From: Rhynochetos jubatus
Taxonomy: Eukaryota > Chordata > Aves > Eurypygiformes > Rhynochetidae
DNA: 64,000 nt
Direction of reading: 5' to 3'
NCBI GenBank assembly: GCA_027574665.1
Contig: CM050650.1
Span: 101,467,086 to 101,531,085 of the forward strand
The notes under the pieces are model-generated. The model saw nothing but the letters and a program-made list of their open reading frames with translations. It did not search any database and had not been told where the DNA came from. Shown piece after piece: positions 1 through 11,666 of the stretch. Numbering within the stretch: the first letter of the stretch is position 1; the number at the start of each line of letters is the position of its first letter. The position numbers and the translations under genes were made by a program.

Positions 1-1473
1 CATTTGGCTGTCTGTCCAGCAAGCAACCATGGAAAATTTTATTTTTCAGTTTCTACCACAAGAGCCATATGTTCTTTTTTTTTCTTTTTCTATATACATA
101 TGATTATTCTACCCTGAATGAGGAAATTTGGAGATAGCAGGGTAAACTCGGAGTCAGCTGTGCTAGAGGTGACTGCTTTCATAATTTCAAGAGTAAATCA
201 TGCAGCTGTAGTCTAATAACTAGTATGATGTGGATTGAATTAGTAATTTATAGTTGGTTGTATCAAAACTGTGGTGTTGGCATGGTTTTTTTACTCATAA
301 GGACAGGAATAATTTTAAACTAGTTAAAGGTTTTTTCCTCGTAACTGCTGATTGACTAACCCCCTCAACTAGAATAAGCACATTTTTTTCAAATCATTGC
401 TGTTCTCTGTGTTTTTCTGTTTTGTAACAGAAATGTGCCTGTCAGATGAGATGTGAGCCAGCATGACATTATGCAGTCTGATGTAACATGAGTGAAAGCT
501 AACGTTTTACAGTCTTATTCTGCTTTTATTGATGGCCTTGCACAGTCTCCTGAAGGCATGTCCACTTTTATTGAGCCATGCTAATCATTTCCCTCTCAGA
601 TTTTTGTCTCCTTCTGGAAGCAAACCAAATATGAAATGAATCTCAGCCTGTGTGTACAGAGTAGATCCTTCTTTCACTGAAGTCCATAGAATCCTTGTCA
701 TTGTGGGAGTATGATCGCACTCCTGGTCAGTTCAATAGTTAGAAACACTGTGTACATGAAGGCTAGGATCTCAGGATCAGCCCCTTCCAGCACCCATCAG
801 CCCCTTACCCCAGCTACTTAAATTAAAGTTAGATCCCTTGATTATCACAAATATCAAAACTTTTATTTTAGGCCTAGAGAAAGAACAGGCAATGTTCTAT
901 GTGTACCTTGTCCAGAAAATTATTGGCATTAGAATATTTATGGAGGAAGAGCATAAAGATACCTCCTGTGTGGTAAATTAAAAATGTGGAAGCAGTGACT
1001 ATGAACATGGGAATAGTTCACAGGTCCAAGGGCAATTCTGCACCACAGACCTGGCAGGGATGTTGCAGATCAGCCTACATTCCACCCACCCTGGCACAAC
1101 CAGCTTTAGCAATGCCAACATGAATAGCATCTCCTTGCTGTGCTGCTTCTGGCTCTCCATTTCCTATCAGTCACGCTGACTCCTGAGGATGAGTCAGTGA
1201 TGCAGACAGCTTTTTTTGTACAGTATTTCATGTAAAACTAACATAACAGGGTATTCTTGCAATATTCCTGCAAAGGGTAGATCTCTTCTACCTATTTCAA
1301 ATACAACTGAATCAAGGATTAAAAATCCATTTGAGTAGTCTGGTTCAAAACTAGTTTCTGGGACTGGTGTGTTACAATGTAGAGGCAGTATGTGAGGGCA
1401 GAGCCCGTATGAAAAAGCCTGAAGGAAAGTAAGTTCAGTTTCTGCAATTTCATGTGCTTCATCTTCCATAAAT
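1..1473. other. CSMD1: Intronic DNA, no gene seen
   Basis: AT-rich sequence upstream of the CSMD1 exon, taken as the end of the preceding intron (probably intron 1). Reading frames are short and lack recognisable domains. The longest minus-strand frame here (1194-1637) runs into the CR1 fragment and is a chance frame. I see no repeat that I can name. Confidence 0.6.
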
Positions 1474-2069
1474 ATCCTGGGCTGTGTCAGGAGAAGTGTG
1501 GCCAGCAGGTTGAGGGAGGGGATTCTCCTCCTCTCTTTTTGTAAGACCCCACCTGGAGTGCTGTGTTCAGCTGTGGAGCCCTCAACATCAGAAGGATATT
1601 GAGTGGTTGGAACGAGTCCAGAGGAGGCCACAAGCATGCTCAGAGGGCTGGAGCACCTCTGCTATGGGGACAGGCTGAGAGAATTGGGCTTGTTCAGCCT
1701 GGAGAAGAGAAGGCTCTGGGGAGACCTTATTGCAGCCTTCTAGTACCTGAAGGGGCCTACAAGGAAGCTGGGGGGGGTGTGCTTTTTACAAGGGCCTGTA
1801 GTGACAGGACAAGGGGTAATGGGTTTAAATGTAAAGCAGGGAGATTTAGGTTGGATATCAGGAAGAAATTCTTCATGGAGAGGGTGGTGAGGCACTGGGA
1901 CAGGTTGCCCAGAGAAGCTGTGGGTGCCCCATCCCTGGAAGTGTTCAAGGCCAGGCTGGATGAGGCTTTGAGCAACCTGGTCTAGTGGAGGATGTCCCTG
2001 CCCATGGCAGGGGGGTTGGAACTAGATGGTCCTTAAGATCCCTGCCAACCCAAACCATTCTGTAATTCT
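1474..2069 (+). mobile_element. CR1 LINE, 5'-truncated 3' fragment
   Basis: This is the last 0.6 kb of a CR1 non-LTR retrotransposon. It begins in the end of the reverse transcriptase ORF and runs through the C-terminal tail to the 3' UTR, which has the GGGGGGTTGGAACTAGATGGTCCTT stretch split across 2008-2032 and a degraded terminal ATTCT repeat. The tail frame (about 1776-1985) reads [15 protein letters not shown] to EALSNLV and a TAG stop, but the upstream part is in a different frame. It is 5'-truncated, as is usual for CR1. It lies in the sense direction relative to CSMD1. Confidence 0.95.
1776..1985 (+). pseudogene. CR1 ORF2 C-terminal tail remnant
   Basis: About 70 codons of the CR1 ORF2 C-terminus are still open, ending [17 protein letters not shown] then stop. 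No catalytic domain remains and the reading frame upstream is broken, so this cannot encode a working protein. Confidence 0.85.
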
Positions 2070-5000
2070 AAATAGTTGAATATGTGGGTGATTTTTCAAT
2101 ATGGTATTTCTAAACAGCATCCAGTATAATTGTATAAGAAACAATTATGTAGTATAGGCAAGTCAGTTCTGAGAAGTACAGTATCTCATGAAGAGTGACA
2201 GTGTTAGGAGAAATAATGTCTTTAAGTATGTAATATCATAAATATCCTCTTGCATGTGTTACACTTCCAGTTTGTACCATCAGCTGAGTTTCATAATTTA
2301 TTTGAGTTTAATCCATTGTGGAAAATTTTATTTCTGTAACTGATCTGAATCATGTGCATAGGCTGAATGAGTTTAATGAGTAAATATATATATATACTAT
2401 ATACAATATTGAGAAAGTATTATTCTAATCAGCTGTACCTTAACGAAAACGTTATTTGCATTTTTGTCACAATTTGCAACATTACTTGCTGTTACTTAGA
2501 AATCTAAATTCTAAATAATTCTTGAGATATACATAATGCAAAAAACACAATTAAAACATTTATTTGGCATTGGAGAAATAAAATCTGATCTTATGTAGAT
2601 ACAGAAAAATATTTTATTCTTTAATCATCTACTGCAGTATGAACTGTGAGCATCAGATCAGACTGTAACCGTTTTGGCACCCGTTTGAATTGGTGTAGAT
2701 AAGGCCAAAAGATTCGGAACAATGTTACATCACACCTATCGTTACTCACACGTTTGTGTGTTACTGATGGTGCAAGATGGTGGTTAGCTACTCCATTCTG
2801 AATGTTGCTATGCATAAATGTTAGCTACTGACGTCATGACTCAGGCACAGGAGCTGCATCACCCTTCATTCCATCCCCTTTCCCCATTAAAATCAGTAAT
2901 TAATACTGTGCAAACATATCAGTAAGATACAAGACATAAGGTATTGAATTTCCTGTGGTGAAAATTATTAGAACACATCATTTCAGTTCCAGTCATCAAT
3001 GTCTCAGACAGATGCACTTTGAATTTATAATCTTCAGGGATTATGTGTCTGTTGTGTCATTCCCACCTTGGTCATGTTAGTGACGGTCATAGGCTATATG
3101 TGTTTTGTATGTGTAAATTTATTAACATCAAAAGTGCAATGAAATTCCCTTTTTCACATGCACTTGTTGCTATGCTACCTGTATTTTGATTATATGTAAC
3201 TCTGCTAATGCTGTAATATTGTTTACTATGTTACATTGTTAATTTTTCGTACAATTCTTGTTTCTTATATGTACATTGCATAGGAAAATAGTACCCATAT
3301 TCTGATTTATATAAAATAAAAATCTAAATAAGAAACATAGTTATGTGTATGAAGATAATATCCCTGTCAAGAGGAATGTTTCATGACTTCTTGCAGTAGA
3401 TCCATAAAATGTTGACTTTTTTTAATGTGAAAGTTAAAATTCTTCCTGCAAAATGCATTTGTTTTAACATCAACATCTAATGTAATGTTATCTGATCTTT
3501 TAAATCCTATTCTAAAAATAACTCTTCTTTCTTTGAAACTGAAACTTCTTTAACGACTATTGAAGTATTTATTGCCACTCATTCTCTTTCCTCAATTTAT
3601 GACTTAACAATCTAATTTGGAAGATTGTATTTGTCCTTCTCAGTTGATGTCAGTTGACTCTGCACTGGTAATTAAATCACACTGAACTAAAAGGTTCCGG
3701 TTTAAATGCAAAGAAAGCATGAATTAAAGCAGCAGAGATGAATAAATTTGAAACCTTTTCTGGACTGATCCTGTGGTCACACAGACGAAAAATGCTGGAA
3801 AGCCTGCTGGATAACAGAATTGATGCACAAAGTAGTAACTGTCAGGCAAGAAAAGGTAGTTAAAGCAGACAATCCTCATGGAGCTGTTAGAATGCGACAA
3901 ATGGACTTTTTTCCCATTTTCAGAACTGGGCTTTTTGACAATATGCTCTTTCAGTAATAGCGTAAACCCAAGCTACCTGAACTGCGTTACACTTCTCAGC
4001 CTCATGTATGTAGGCATCCAGTGACAAAGATGGTAATAAAAAAATCTGTTGTAAGATCCTGATATGTGAGGAAGGCTGTCAGTGAAGTGGTCGGGGAGAG
4101 TGGCATCAATAAAAAATGAAAGTCAAAGTGACAGTGCTGAAGTGATCAGATTTGGTACAGACAGTTACCCTGTATATTACAGAAATCTGGCAGAAGAGAA
4201 ATAACGTAGTCTTCTTCATAGAGTAGCTTGCCTACACCTGAGTTGCTCGTATTCCAGTGAAGCTCAGAGGAGAATTGGGATTACTGTCCCAGTATTTCAC
4301 AAACAATGAAATCAGCACTTTCCTTTTATCGACCTGAGCTATACCATACTCTCTCATTCTACCAGCTGTTGCTAAGCAACTGTAACAGTAATAGTGATGT
4401 TTATCTAAAGCTGCAATTTATTTTCCTTTATTTTAAAAAAAGTAAACAAGTAAAATGCACCATGTCCTCAGTGATCCCCATCTGCAGAATGAGTTTGCAT
4501 CTATGAATAGTCTTGTTTAAAAGGGCACTAAAACTCTTTAGCTGAGAGTTTTACAATATAGGATCTTACCGTCTGTAAAAGAACTTTTTTCGACACTACC
4601 TCCTATGTATTTCAAAGGTGGTATACAATTTGCATTGTTTTCCATCTCTTTTAATGCATTATGTTTCCTTCATTTTGATGAAGCTTGAAAGTAGTTGGAA
4701 TAAATGTAAGAAAGAATAAAGATGGTTTGAAGAACTTTGCTTTACTGTACTTAAAATCATTACTTTTGAAGAAAAAGGGATAAATCAACTTCATATGATC
4801 TCGTTGCTTTTAACTAGGAACTTACTGCTTTGTCAGAAGAAAGCACTATCAAGCGTAGCCTTGTTTTTTGGAGTTTTTTACTTTTTGCCTCAATTAGCCA
4901 ATGGCACTGAATTGATGGTGGTGTAGACTGGATTTTTTTAAAAGCATTAAAAGCCCTTTAAAAAAATGTTTTCCTGCAGAGAAACATATTTTGCTGCACT

Positions 5001-5744
5001 TTATTTCCTCATTAACTTGTGTGAATACTGATTTATTGGTCTTTTTGGGCATTCCAGTATTGAAAAGGGAACGTGAAATATCTTTTTCTCAATTTGTAAT
5101 GGCAACATAATCCGTCTGATGTATAACGTGTGTCTCAGCATTGAGAACTTCATTAAAATAAAGAAAAAACTTCCACATACCAACAATTAAGATGTCTTCC
5201 CCTGGTACACAGCAAAGCTACCATTATAGCAGTGTTTGTTTCAAAACTTCTTGCTTAATAGTGATATTAATCTTTAACCTTCAGGAAGATGTAATTTCAG
5301 TTGGGTGCTGGATAAAGGCTTAAATATACATAGGAAATTGCTCACGAAGCTGTTGCTTGACTCTGAGTAGTAATCTGGGACTTTATAAACACTGGATTTT
5401 CTGTTTCATCAACACAGTCAATGAATATATATCCTGTGGTCAGAATTAAGGTCTGAATTTAAAATTTTTTATAGACTGATGAAGTTGCAGTCACATTGTG
5501 AATGCCTGCATCAGAATTTAACGTTATTACATGCATTCTAGCATTTACCAACCATTCATCTTGTGAGATGGACCTAGTGAAGCTCCTACAGTGTTCACAG
5601 ACAAAAATTGCAGGGTTTAAATGGATCTGCATTAAAAGGAAATCAATCTAAATTTTGCAATTTATCTGCCATTTTTTTCCCCTCTATTTTTAGCCTTAGC
5701 TGCCAAGCTACAGAATATTTAACAATTCAAATGCAATTGATTGT
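2070..5744. other. CSMD1: Intronic DNA, no gene seen
   Basis: AT-rich intron with no recognisable exon, RNA gene or named repeat. It holds a short (AT)n tract at 2384-2396. Small frames at 2621-2815 (-), 4306-4506 (+) and 5001-5186 (-) show no domain and no splice-site support. Confidence 0.6.
2384..2396. repeat. (AT)n microsatellite
   Basis: Six to seven perfect AT dinucleotides inside a longer AT-rich run. Confidence 0.85.
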
Positions 5745-6800
5745 GTTAGGAAGGGTTGAATTTGGCAGTGACAGAAGTGAGGCTGCCCTGTCTCTGTGCC
5801 CCAGCTGCAGGCAGGGGCAAGGCTAAGCAGCTGTTCGCAGAAGGCACATGCACACAGAGCGCATGCTTACACTGCATACATATGTATACACACAGATTAA
5901 CAGAGTTTGACACACTCACGTGAACTCGGGCAGTGCCAGTGGTCTAATCCTGTTTCCCTTCTCTGGCTGAGCAGGATGGAGGTCTATCCACACACAGACA
6001 GAGGTGACCTGGGCTCCCAGGGTCACCCTCTGTGGTCTTGTCCTCAGAGAAACCTTCCTGGCTTCCCTTCCGTGTCACTTGCTCCCCAGTTGATCCAGAT
6101 GGACCACAGCCAGCAATTGCACACTGGCTCCCGGTCATGCATTGCAGCCAGACAGGCTCTGGCCTTGGTCCCACTTGGGGCTGGCACTTGGTGTCACTCA
6201 CTGGGGTCTCCCCCACCACTGGCACCCAGGCACAAGTGCCCTCTAGCTCATGGTCCAGCCCAGCTGCTGGCACCCTGACCTGCACTCGCCCCAGGCTGGC
6301 ACCTCCCACTCACAGGCCCCTATCACCCCTCTGGGGGCACGGCTGGACAGGCCACTGTTTACAGGTGGCCAGTTCTGTTTGTCCCCTTGCTTCTTTATTT
6401 TATCATGCTTGTTCTTCCCCAAATCACTTAAATCCATCCCCTTCCAGGATGTTTTCTTCTCTAAACATCCTGTTTTGGGATTGCACAAGACTTATTACAC
6501 TTTTCCGTGACATCTCATTACATATCCCACACCCTGGGCAGCAACCCCACCAGTCCAGGAGAGGATCTGAAGCAGCCTCTCTTGGACCATTATAGTGGGT
6601 GTCATATGTGGACATGGGGGCTGAGGCTCTCCTGGGACAACCCTGGACAAGGATGTCCCTTCCCCTGAGTCCTTACTTAGGGTTTCCACATTCCTTGTGG
6701 TCCCCTGTGCTCCTCTAGGCAGGTAGAGATGGGCCTGTGATGGGCTGATGGCTCCTGGGCTGGAAATGGGGCAGGGTGGGGCTTGGCTTCACCATCTGGC
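5745..6800. other. GC-rich block of unknown origin, possible decayed LTR or other repeat
   Basis: About 1 kb that is clearly richer in G and C than the intron on both sides, with sharp changes near 5765 and 6800. Long frames are open on both strands (for example 5907-6278 +, 6032-6595 + and 5944-6309 -). This is what low stop-codon density in GC-rich DNA gives, and none shows a domain. The block has CAC-rich, CCCAG and TGGCA-type motifs that look like a retroviral LTR or another interspersed repeat. I cannot match it to a family, and I find no convincing TG...CA ends with target duplications. A CpG-island promoter is less likely because CpG dinucleotides are sparse by eye. Confidence 0.45.
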
Positions 6801-8519
6801 ATTGTTTGTCTGTGCTCCTTTGTGAGTACACAGATGAGCTTTTTATCATATAACTGAACAGTTTGTTATTATTTATTTCAGATCAAATCAGTTTTAAACA
6901 ATTTCTCAATATTTCTCTTGAAATTAACTATTTTTACCCAGGTTTTGCAAAACCATGGCATCGTGAGTAGTAAATTACACTGTTCTCGTTTCACGTTGGG
7001 CTGGGACTGGCTTGAATATATTTAGATATCTGTAGTACTGAAGCTTTGCAGCACCAGTTCTCCCTGACAGTGAAAGGCAGTGGTGGACACAGCAGACACT
7101 GATGAAGCACTTGTGGCCGCTTCATGAGACCTTTGTCCTGTCGCTTGCTGGCTGGGGTGTACTTCTGTTTTGCCAGCAAATACGGTGGCTTGCAGTTGTG
7201 AATAAATGTTCAGTGACACCTAAATTAACTGGAACTTGGTACTTTTTGATTTGATTATTTTCTTGGAAAATGCCTTTCGATGAAGTTGTGAGATTTACTT
7301 AATAGTTGGTTTTTAAAGGACAGTTGAAGTAGCCAAATGCTGTTTAAAACAGTCCTCAGAAAATAGCGCCTTTCCTGCGCTAGCCATTGGCCATTTCTGT
7401 TCTTGGTTAAAGTTCATTGAGGAAATAACAATTTTATTGGGTAGTAACATTGCCAGAAGATAGCTTTGAGATATACTTGTGAGGAAGGAAGTGATGAAGG
7501 CCCAGTGCAGATAATGGCTAGTTGGCAGCAGGGCCTGGTGTCAGGCCTTAGCGTCAGGCGGGAAGCGCTGGGTGCTTACAGGGAACTCAATAAAGGATAA
7601 CATGCAAATGTAGCCCATGAAAACACAAAAGAAAAAAGGGTGCTTGCAACAAGGTGCACACTCACTTTGTTCTACCATCTCAATTGATGGTGGTAACAAT
7701 TTAAATCTGTAGTTGCCTGTTGTATTTCAAGAGGAAATTTGTTTGGTTTATGTGTGTATAACACATCTTTGCACTATCAGGAACGTTTGTTTATTATGTT
7801 GCTTCTTAGAAGCCATACAGTAGTCAACTATTGCTGTCATGAGCTTTGCTGCTCAAAGTCATTTAAGTTGTGGCTATTACTACAATACCGAAGTTCCTGC
7901 AAGCATGCATGCACGTGAATTAGAGGAGTCATGGTTGCAAATGTGAGGTGCACTGGGGACGAGAGATGTGCGTTTGAATCATCTGTGCAGGAGTGAGAAT
8001 TTAAAATCTGTGAGGGCTCTAACCATTGACTTTTATAATTAAGGCCTCACAAATAAAGATAAAAGAGAAATGATCGAGTCGGGGATTCATCCTTCTGTAT
8101 GTGCAAAGAAAGTGATTAATGCAGTTTTGTGTGGACTGACAGAAGAAGCTAATCCTAAGGCAAGGTAGGTGATAGCATGTGTATTAGCAAGATCCAAGTA
8201 AGATTTAGGGACTGCTGGGCCCTCTCTGAAGGCTTTCCTGGAAATAAAATATTTATGACAGAGAGCATTGCAGGCCAACATTATAAAACTAAAAATTCTT
8301 CTTCTTATGAACACAGCTGGAGCAAATAGCCCACAAGACAGCCTTGCTGGGCCAGTAGATATTCAGAATATAAAGGGAAGATTAATCAAGAGAGAAAAAA
8401 AATACCTATGTTTTGTTATTCCCATGCATGAACTGTTCTTTGTGGAAAATTACATATGCTTAAAGCTGAAAAATTGGTAGAACGGGTTATGGAACAAAAA
8501 GACAAAATAAAAAGTAATG
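6801..8519. other. CSMD1: Intronic DNA, no gene seen
   Basis: Ordinary intronic sequence. A 40-codon open stretch at about 8044-8165 happens to end at a GTAGGT donor-like site but has a poor acceptor and no recognised protein similarity, so it is not called as an exon. Confidence 0.55.
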
Positions 8520-10010
8520 TCAGAAACACTGTGTGCTATCTGGAGTTTAAAAGGCAATCAAGGACAATATTGCTGCTCTGCTAATTTAGTCTCCAGCTTC
8601 AATTCACCTGAGATGCTCGTATTTAAAAACAACTGGGGGGAGTTAAGGAGCTAAAAGCTGGAACTTGTGTTAGGAAACTATATTAAAGACGAGAATTGAT
8701 TGCCGCATGGTTAAATGTGATATATTGGAGAAGAGTCAAGGCTATATCTTAAAACTGCATGTTTTTCAAACCTATTGGAGTTCTCTGAATGAGTCAGCCT
8801 GAATGTGGATAAAGGTCATCTGAATTTCAAAAGACATTGAAAAAGGCTTCCCAGTAGTGACTCTAAAGGGAAAAAAATCAGGTAGGGCATAAGAAAGTCT
8901 GTATGTTGCTAAAAGTCGTGCCTTGGGGATAGGAGAACAGGTCAGCTTTTACAATGGAGGGAGTCACCATGTCATCACAGAGAGATCTGTTCTGGCTTCT
9001 GTGTCATTCAAAAGGGGGTAAGCAGTGAAGTGACCGTGATGACAGGAAGTTAGGAGTTAATGAAGATGAGGACCAATTGTGAAGAATCCCCGAAAAGGCC
9101 TTAAGTGACCAAGTAAGGGGATGTTAAAGTAGTTAATGAAATTCAGAGTAGATGACTGTGATGTGATGCACACATAGTTATAAACTGTAGGAAATCTACA
9201 AAGGGAAAAAATCCCATAATAAATCCCAGTTTTCCATGTAAAATGACAGGCTCTAGCCTCGCTATAATTCTGGAAGAAAAGGATCTTGGTTATAATAGAG
9301 TCCTATAAAAACATCAAGCTAATGATTACCATAGGAAAAAAAAAACAAACCCCAAAAACCCACCAAAAAAACCCACAGATAAATTTGTAGGAGAACAGAA
9401 AAGAGATTAAAAATATCGCTGTGTAAATGATGTGTATACATTTTAAATCTTATAAGAAGTTCTGGTATTCCTATTTCATGAAGGCTATAACAAAGCTGCA
9501 AAAGGTTCAGAGAAAGGTGATAAAATGGCTTTAGTACAAAGAACAGCTATATAAAGTAGAACTTTTGAACTTGGAAGAAAAAAGAAGCTGGGACATGATA
9601 AAGGTCAATAAGATAGTAAGATGCATAGAAAGCACCAGTAAGAATCATCTGTATGTTCACTTTTCATACAAAACCTTAGTAGGGCATCAAACGAACCTGA
9701 CAGTAGCTGCTGAACAAAGAAGGGGTTTTCATATTTTAGGATTCCCTCCACAATACATTACAGATCCTAGAAGTTAGTATAGACTCAGAGGATGACTGGA
9801 TGAGTTCATGGAAAAGAAATCTATCAAGGGCTGTTAAACAGAAAGATGAGGCCACTGGAATGTGTGCCTTTTAGGAAATCCATGAGATACAGATCTTGAA
9901 GGGAAGGGGAGTTTTGTGGTTGAAGTACCTGCTTTGGCTTGCTGTTGGAGTAAAGATACCGAGTTGAATGAGCCTTTGACCTGGTGGAGTGCAGCTGTTC
10001 ATATTTACTT
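8520..10010 (+). mobile_element. Ancient, heavily eroded CR1/L3-like LINE (reverse transcriptase to 3' end)
   Basis: No open frame survives, but the order of short matches follows the reverse transcriptase half of the CR1 lineage known from turtles and other reptiles. These are: a segment like 'QKAFDKV' near 8815-8855; a segment like the VPQGSVLGP region near 8975-9010; AAGGGGGTAAGCAGTGAAG near 9013-9031, resembling the stretch before the catalytic aspartates; the 'EKDLGV' segment near 9277-9300; the 'KVQRRATK' segment near 9495-9530; the '[13 protein letters not shown]' segment near 9558-9605; a 'DKFMEKKSIKGC'-like tail near 9797-9835; and a 3' end near 9970-10005 like the reptile CR1 terminus. 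The start is uncertain. An A/C low-complexity run at 9336-9376 interrupts it. Confidence 0.7.
9336..9376. repeat. A/C-rich low-complexity run
   Basis: A run of ten A followed by alternating short A and C blocks. It sits inside the eroded LINE and probably arose by local slippage. Confidence 0.7.
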
Positions 10011-10319
10011 TTTAAACTTACTGATAAAACTGTAACTACTGTTAGAATTTTTTTTTTTTAAGAATGAGGGAGGCATGATCTTGCTAGACATTTCTTCTCA
10101 GCCTCACTACTGGTTGCCTCTTTCCTCTGTAGCTGCAGAATGGAAGATGCTATTCACAGTCACAAGATAAATGTGACTTTATTTGCATTATTATGATTCT
10201 CCAAAATATCTTTAGCATCACTGGCTTTATAATAGTTAGTTTTTAGTGCATTTTATAGTTTGCTTGTTCAAAATACATATATTTTGCAAAAATTGCTTTC
10301 TCTGTAACTATCTCGTAAC
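10011..10319. other. CSMD1: Intronic spacer between two LINEs
   Basis: About 300 bases of AT-rich DNA between the eroded LINE and the long CR1, including a T-run near 10050. No gene or repeat is recognised. Confidence 0.5.
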
Positions 10320-10609
10320 TAACAAGAGGAGCTAGAGATGTGCTGTGACCTCATTGGCGTCGTGGAGACATGGTGGAACGGCTTCTGTGACTGAAGTGTC
10401 AGAATGGAAGGATACAGGCTCTTTGGGAAGGACAGGCAGGGGAGATGTGGAGGGGGGTTGCTCTACATCACAGACCAGCTGGAGTGTGTGGAACTCCACC
10501 TGAGGATGGATGAGGAGCTGACCGAGAGCTTATGGGTCAGGATTAAAGGGCATGGAGAGAGGATACTTTAGCAGGAGTGTGTTACAGGCCACCTGGCCAG
10601 AATGAGTGA

Positions 10610-11035
10610 TTGGATGAGGCCCTCTACAGGCAGATAGCAGCAGCCTCACCGTCACAAACCCTGGTCCTCATGGGCAACTTCAATCATCGTGATATCTGTT
10701 GGAGGGACAACACGGCAGGACACAAGCAAGCCAGGAGGTTCCTAGAATGCACTGATGATAACTTCCTTATCCAAATGATAGAGGAGCCGACAAGGAGGGG
10801 TGCCATACTGGATCTTGTTCTCACTAATAGGGAGACGCTGGTGGGGAATGTGAAGCTCGAGGGCAGCCTTGGCTGCACTGACTACGAAATGGTGGCATTT
10901 GAGATCCTTATGGAGGCAAGGAGGGTGCGCAGCAAACTCGCTACCCTGGACTTCAGGAGAGCAGACTTTGGCCTTTTCAGGCAGCTGCTTGGCAGAGTTC
11001 CATGGGATGAAACCCTGGAGGGAAGAGGGATCTGA
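10610..11035 (+). pseudogene. CR1 endonuclease remnant (APE-type)
   Basis: This piece covers the second half of an APE-type endonuclease, the enzyme that nicks target DNA during LINE insertion. It includes the strand normally written GDFNHPDICW, which reads GNFNHRDICW here: the catalytic Asp codon GAC is AAC at 10676-10678. The terminal SDH motif reads TDY at 10877-10885, so its His is lost. EEPTRRGAILDLVLTN and a segment following SLGC are well kept. The frame closes with TGA at 11033-11035. Confidence 0.88.
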
Positions 11036-11134
11036 GAAAGCTGGCAAGTATTCCAGGATCTTCTCCTCCAAGCTCAAGAGCTGTGCATCCCAATGAAGAG
11101 CAAGTGATGTAAAAACACCAGGAGACCTGAGTGG

Positions 11135-11593
11135 ATGGACAAGCAGTGCCTGGACAAACTGAGGCACAAAAAGGAAGCCCACAGTGGGTGGCAGCAGGGA
11201 CAGGTAACCTGGGAGGAATACAGAGAAGTTGTCCAAGAAGTCAGGGATCAGATTAGGAAAGCTAAAGCCCTGATGATAGAATTAAACGTGGTCAGGGACA
11301 GCAAGGCCAACAAGAAGGGTTTCTGTAGGTACATAGGGGATAAAAAGAAGATCAGGCAAAGTGTGGGCCCTCTGAAAAAGGAAATAAGAGAGCTGGTTTC
11401 CCAGGATATGGAGAAGGCCAAGGTGCTCCATGGTTTTGGGTTTTTTTTCCTCAGTCTTCACTGGCAAGGGCACGAGCCATACCCCCAAGTCATGGAAGGC
11501 AAGGGCAGGGACTGGGAAAATGGAGAGTTGCCCATGGTTAGAGAGAATCAGGTTTGGGAACACCTGAAGAACTTGAAAGTCCGTGGGATCTGA
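11135..11593 (+). pseudogene. CR1 ORF2 linker between endonuclease and reverse transcriptase
   Basis: This is in the same frame as the endonuclease piece but separated from it by stop codons. The region is rich in Lys, Arg and Glu, with WEEYREVVQEVRDQIRKAK typical of the helical linker in CR1 ORF2. It ends in a TGA at the place where the usual SPGPDG-type motif should follow, and the next open piece is in another frame. Confidence 0.85.
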
Positions 11594-11666
11594 TGAGGTA
11601 CATCCGCGGGGCTTGAAAGAACTAGTGGCTGAGGTTGCAAAAGCTCTGTCCATCATATTTTAAAAG

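Noticed and set aside
2621-2815. A 64-codon minus-strand frame in an otherwise AT-rich stretch.
   Set aside because: No recognisable domain, no splice signals, and length is within chance expectation.
5907-6595. Long overlapping open frames on both strands in the GC-rich block.
   Set aside because: Open on several frames at once, Pro/Ser/Gly-rich, no domain; explained by low stop-codon density in GC-rich DNA.
8044-8165. A 40-codon open stretch on the + strand ending at a GTAGGT donor-like site, a possible cryptic exon.
   Set aside because: The acceptor side lacks a good pyrimidine tract, the peptide matches no family I know, and open stretches of this length occur by chance.
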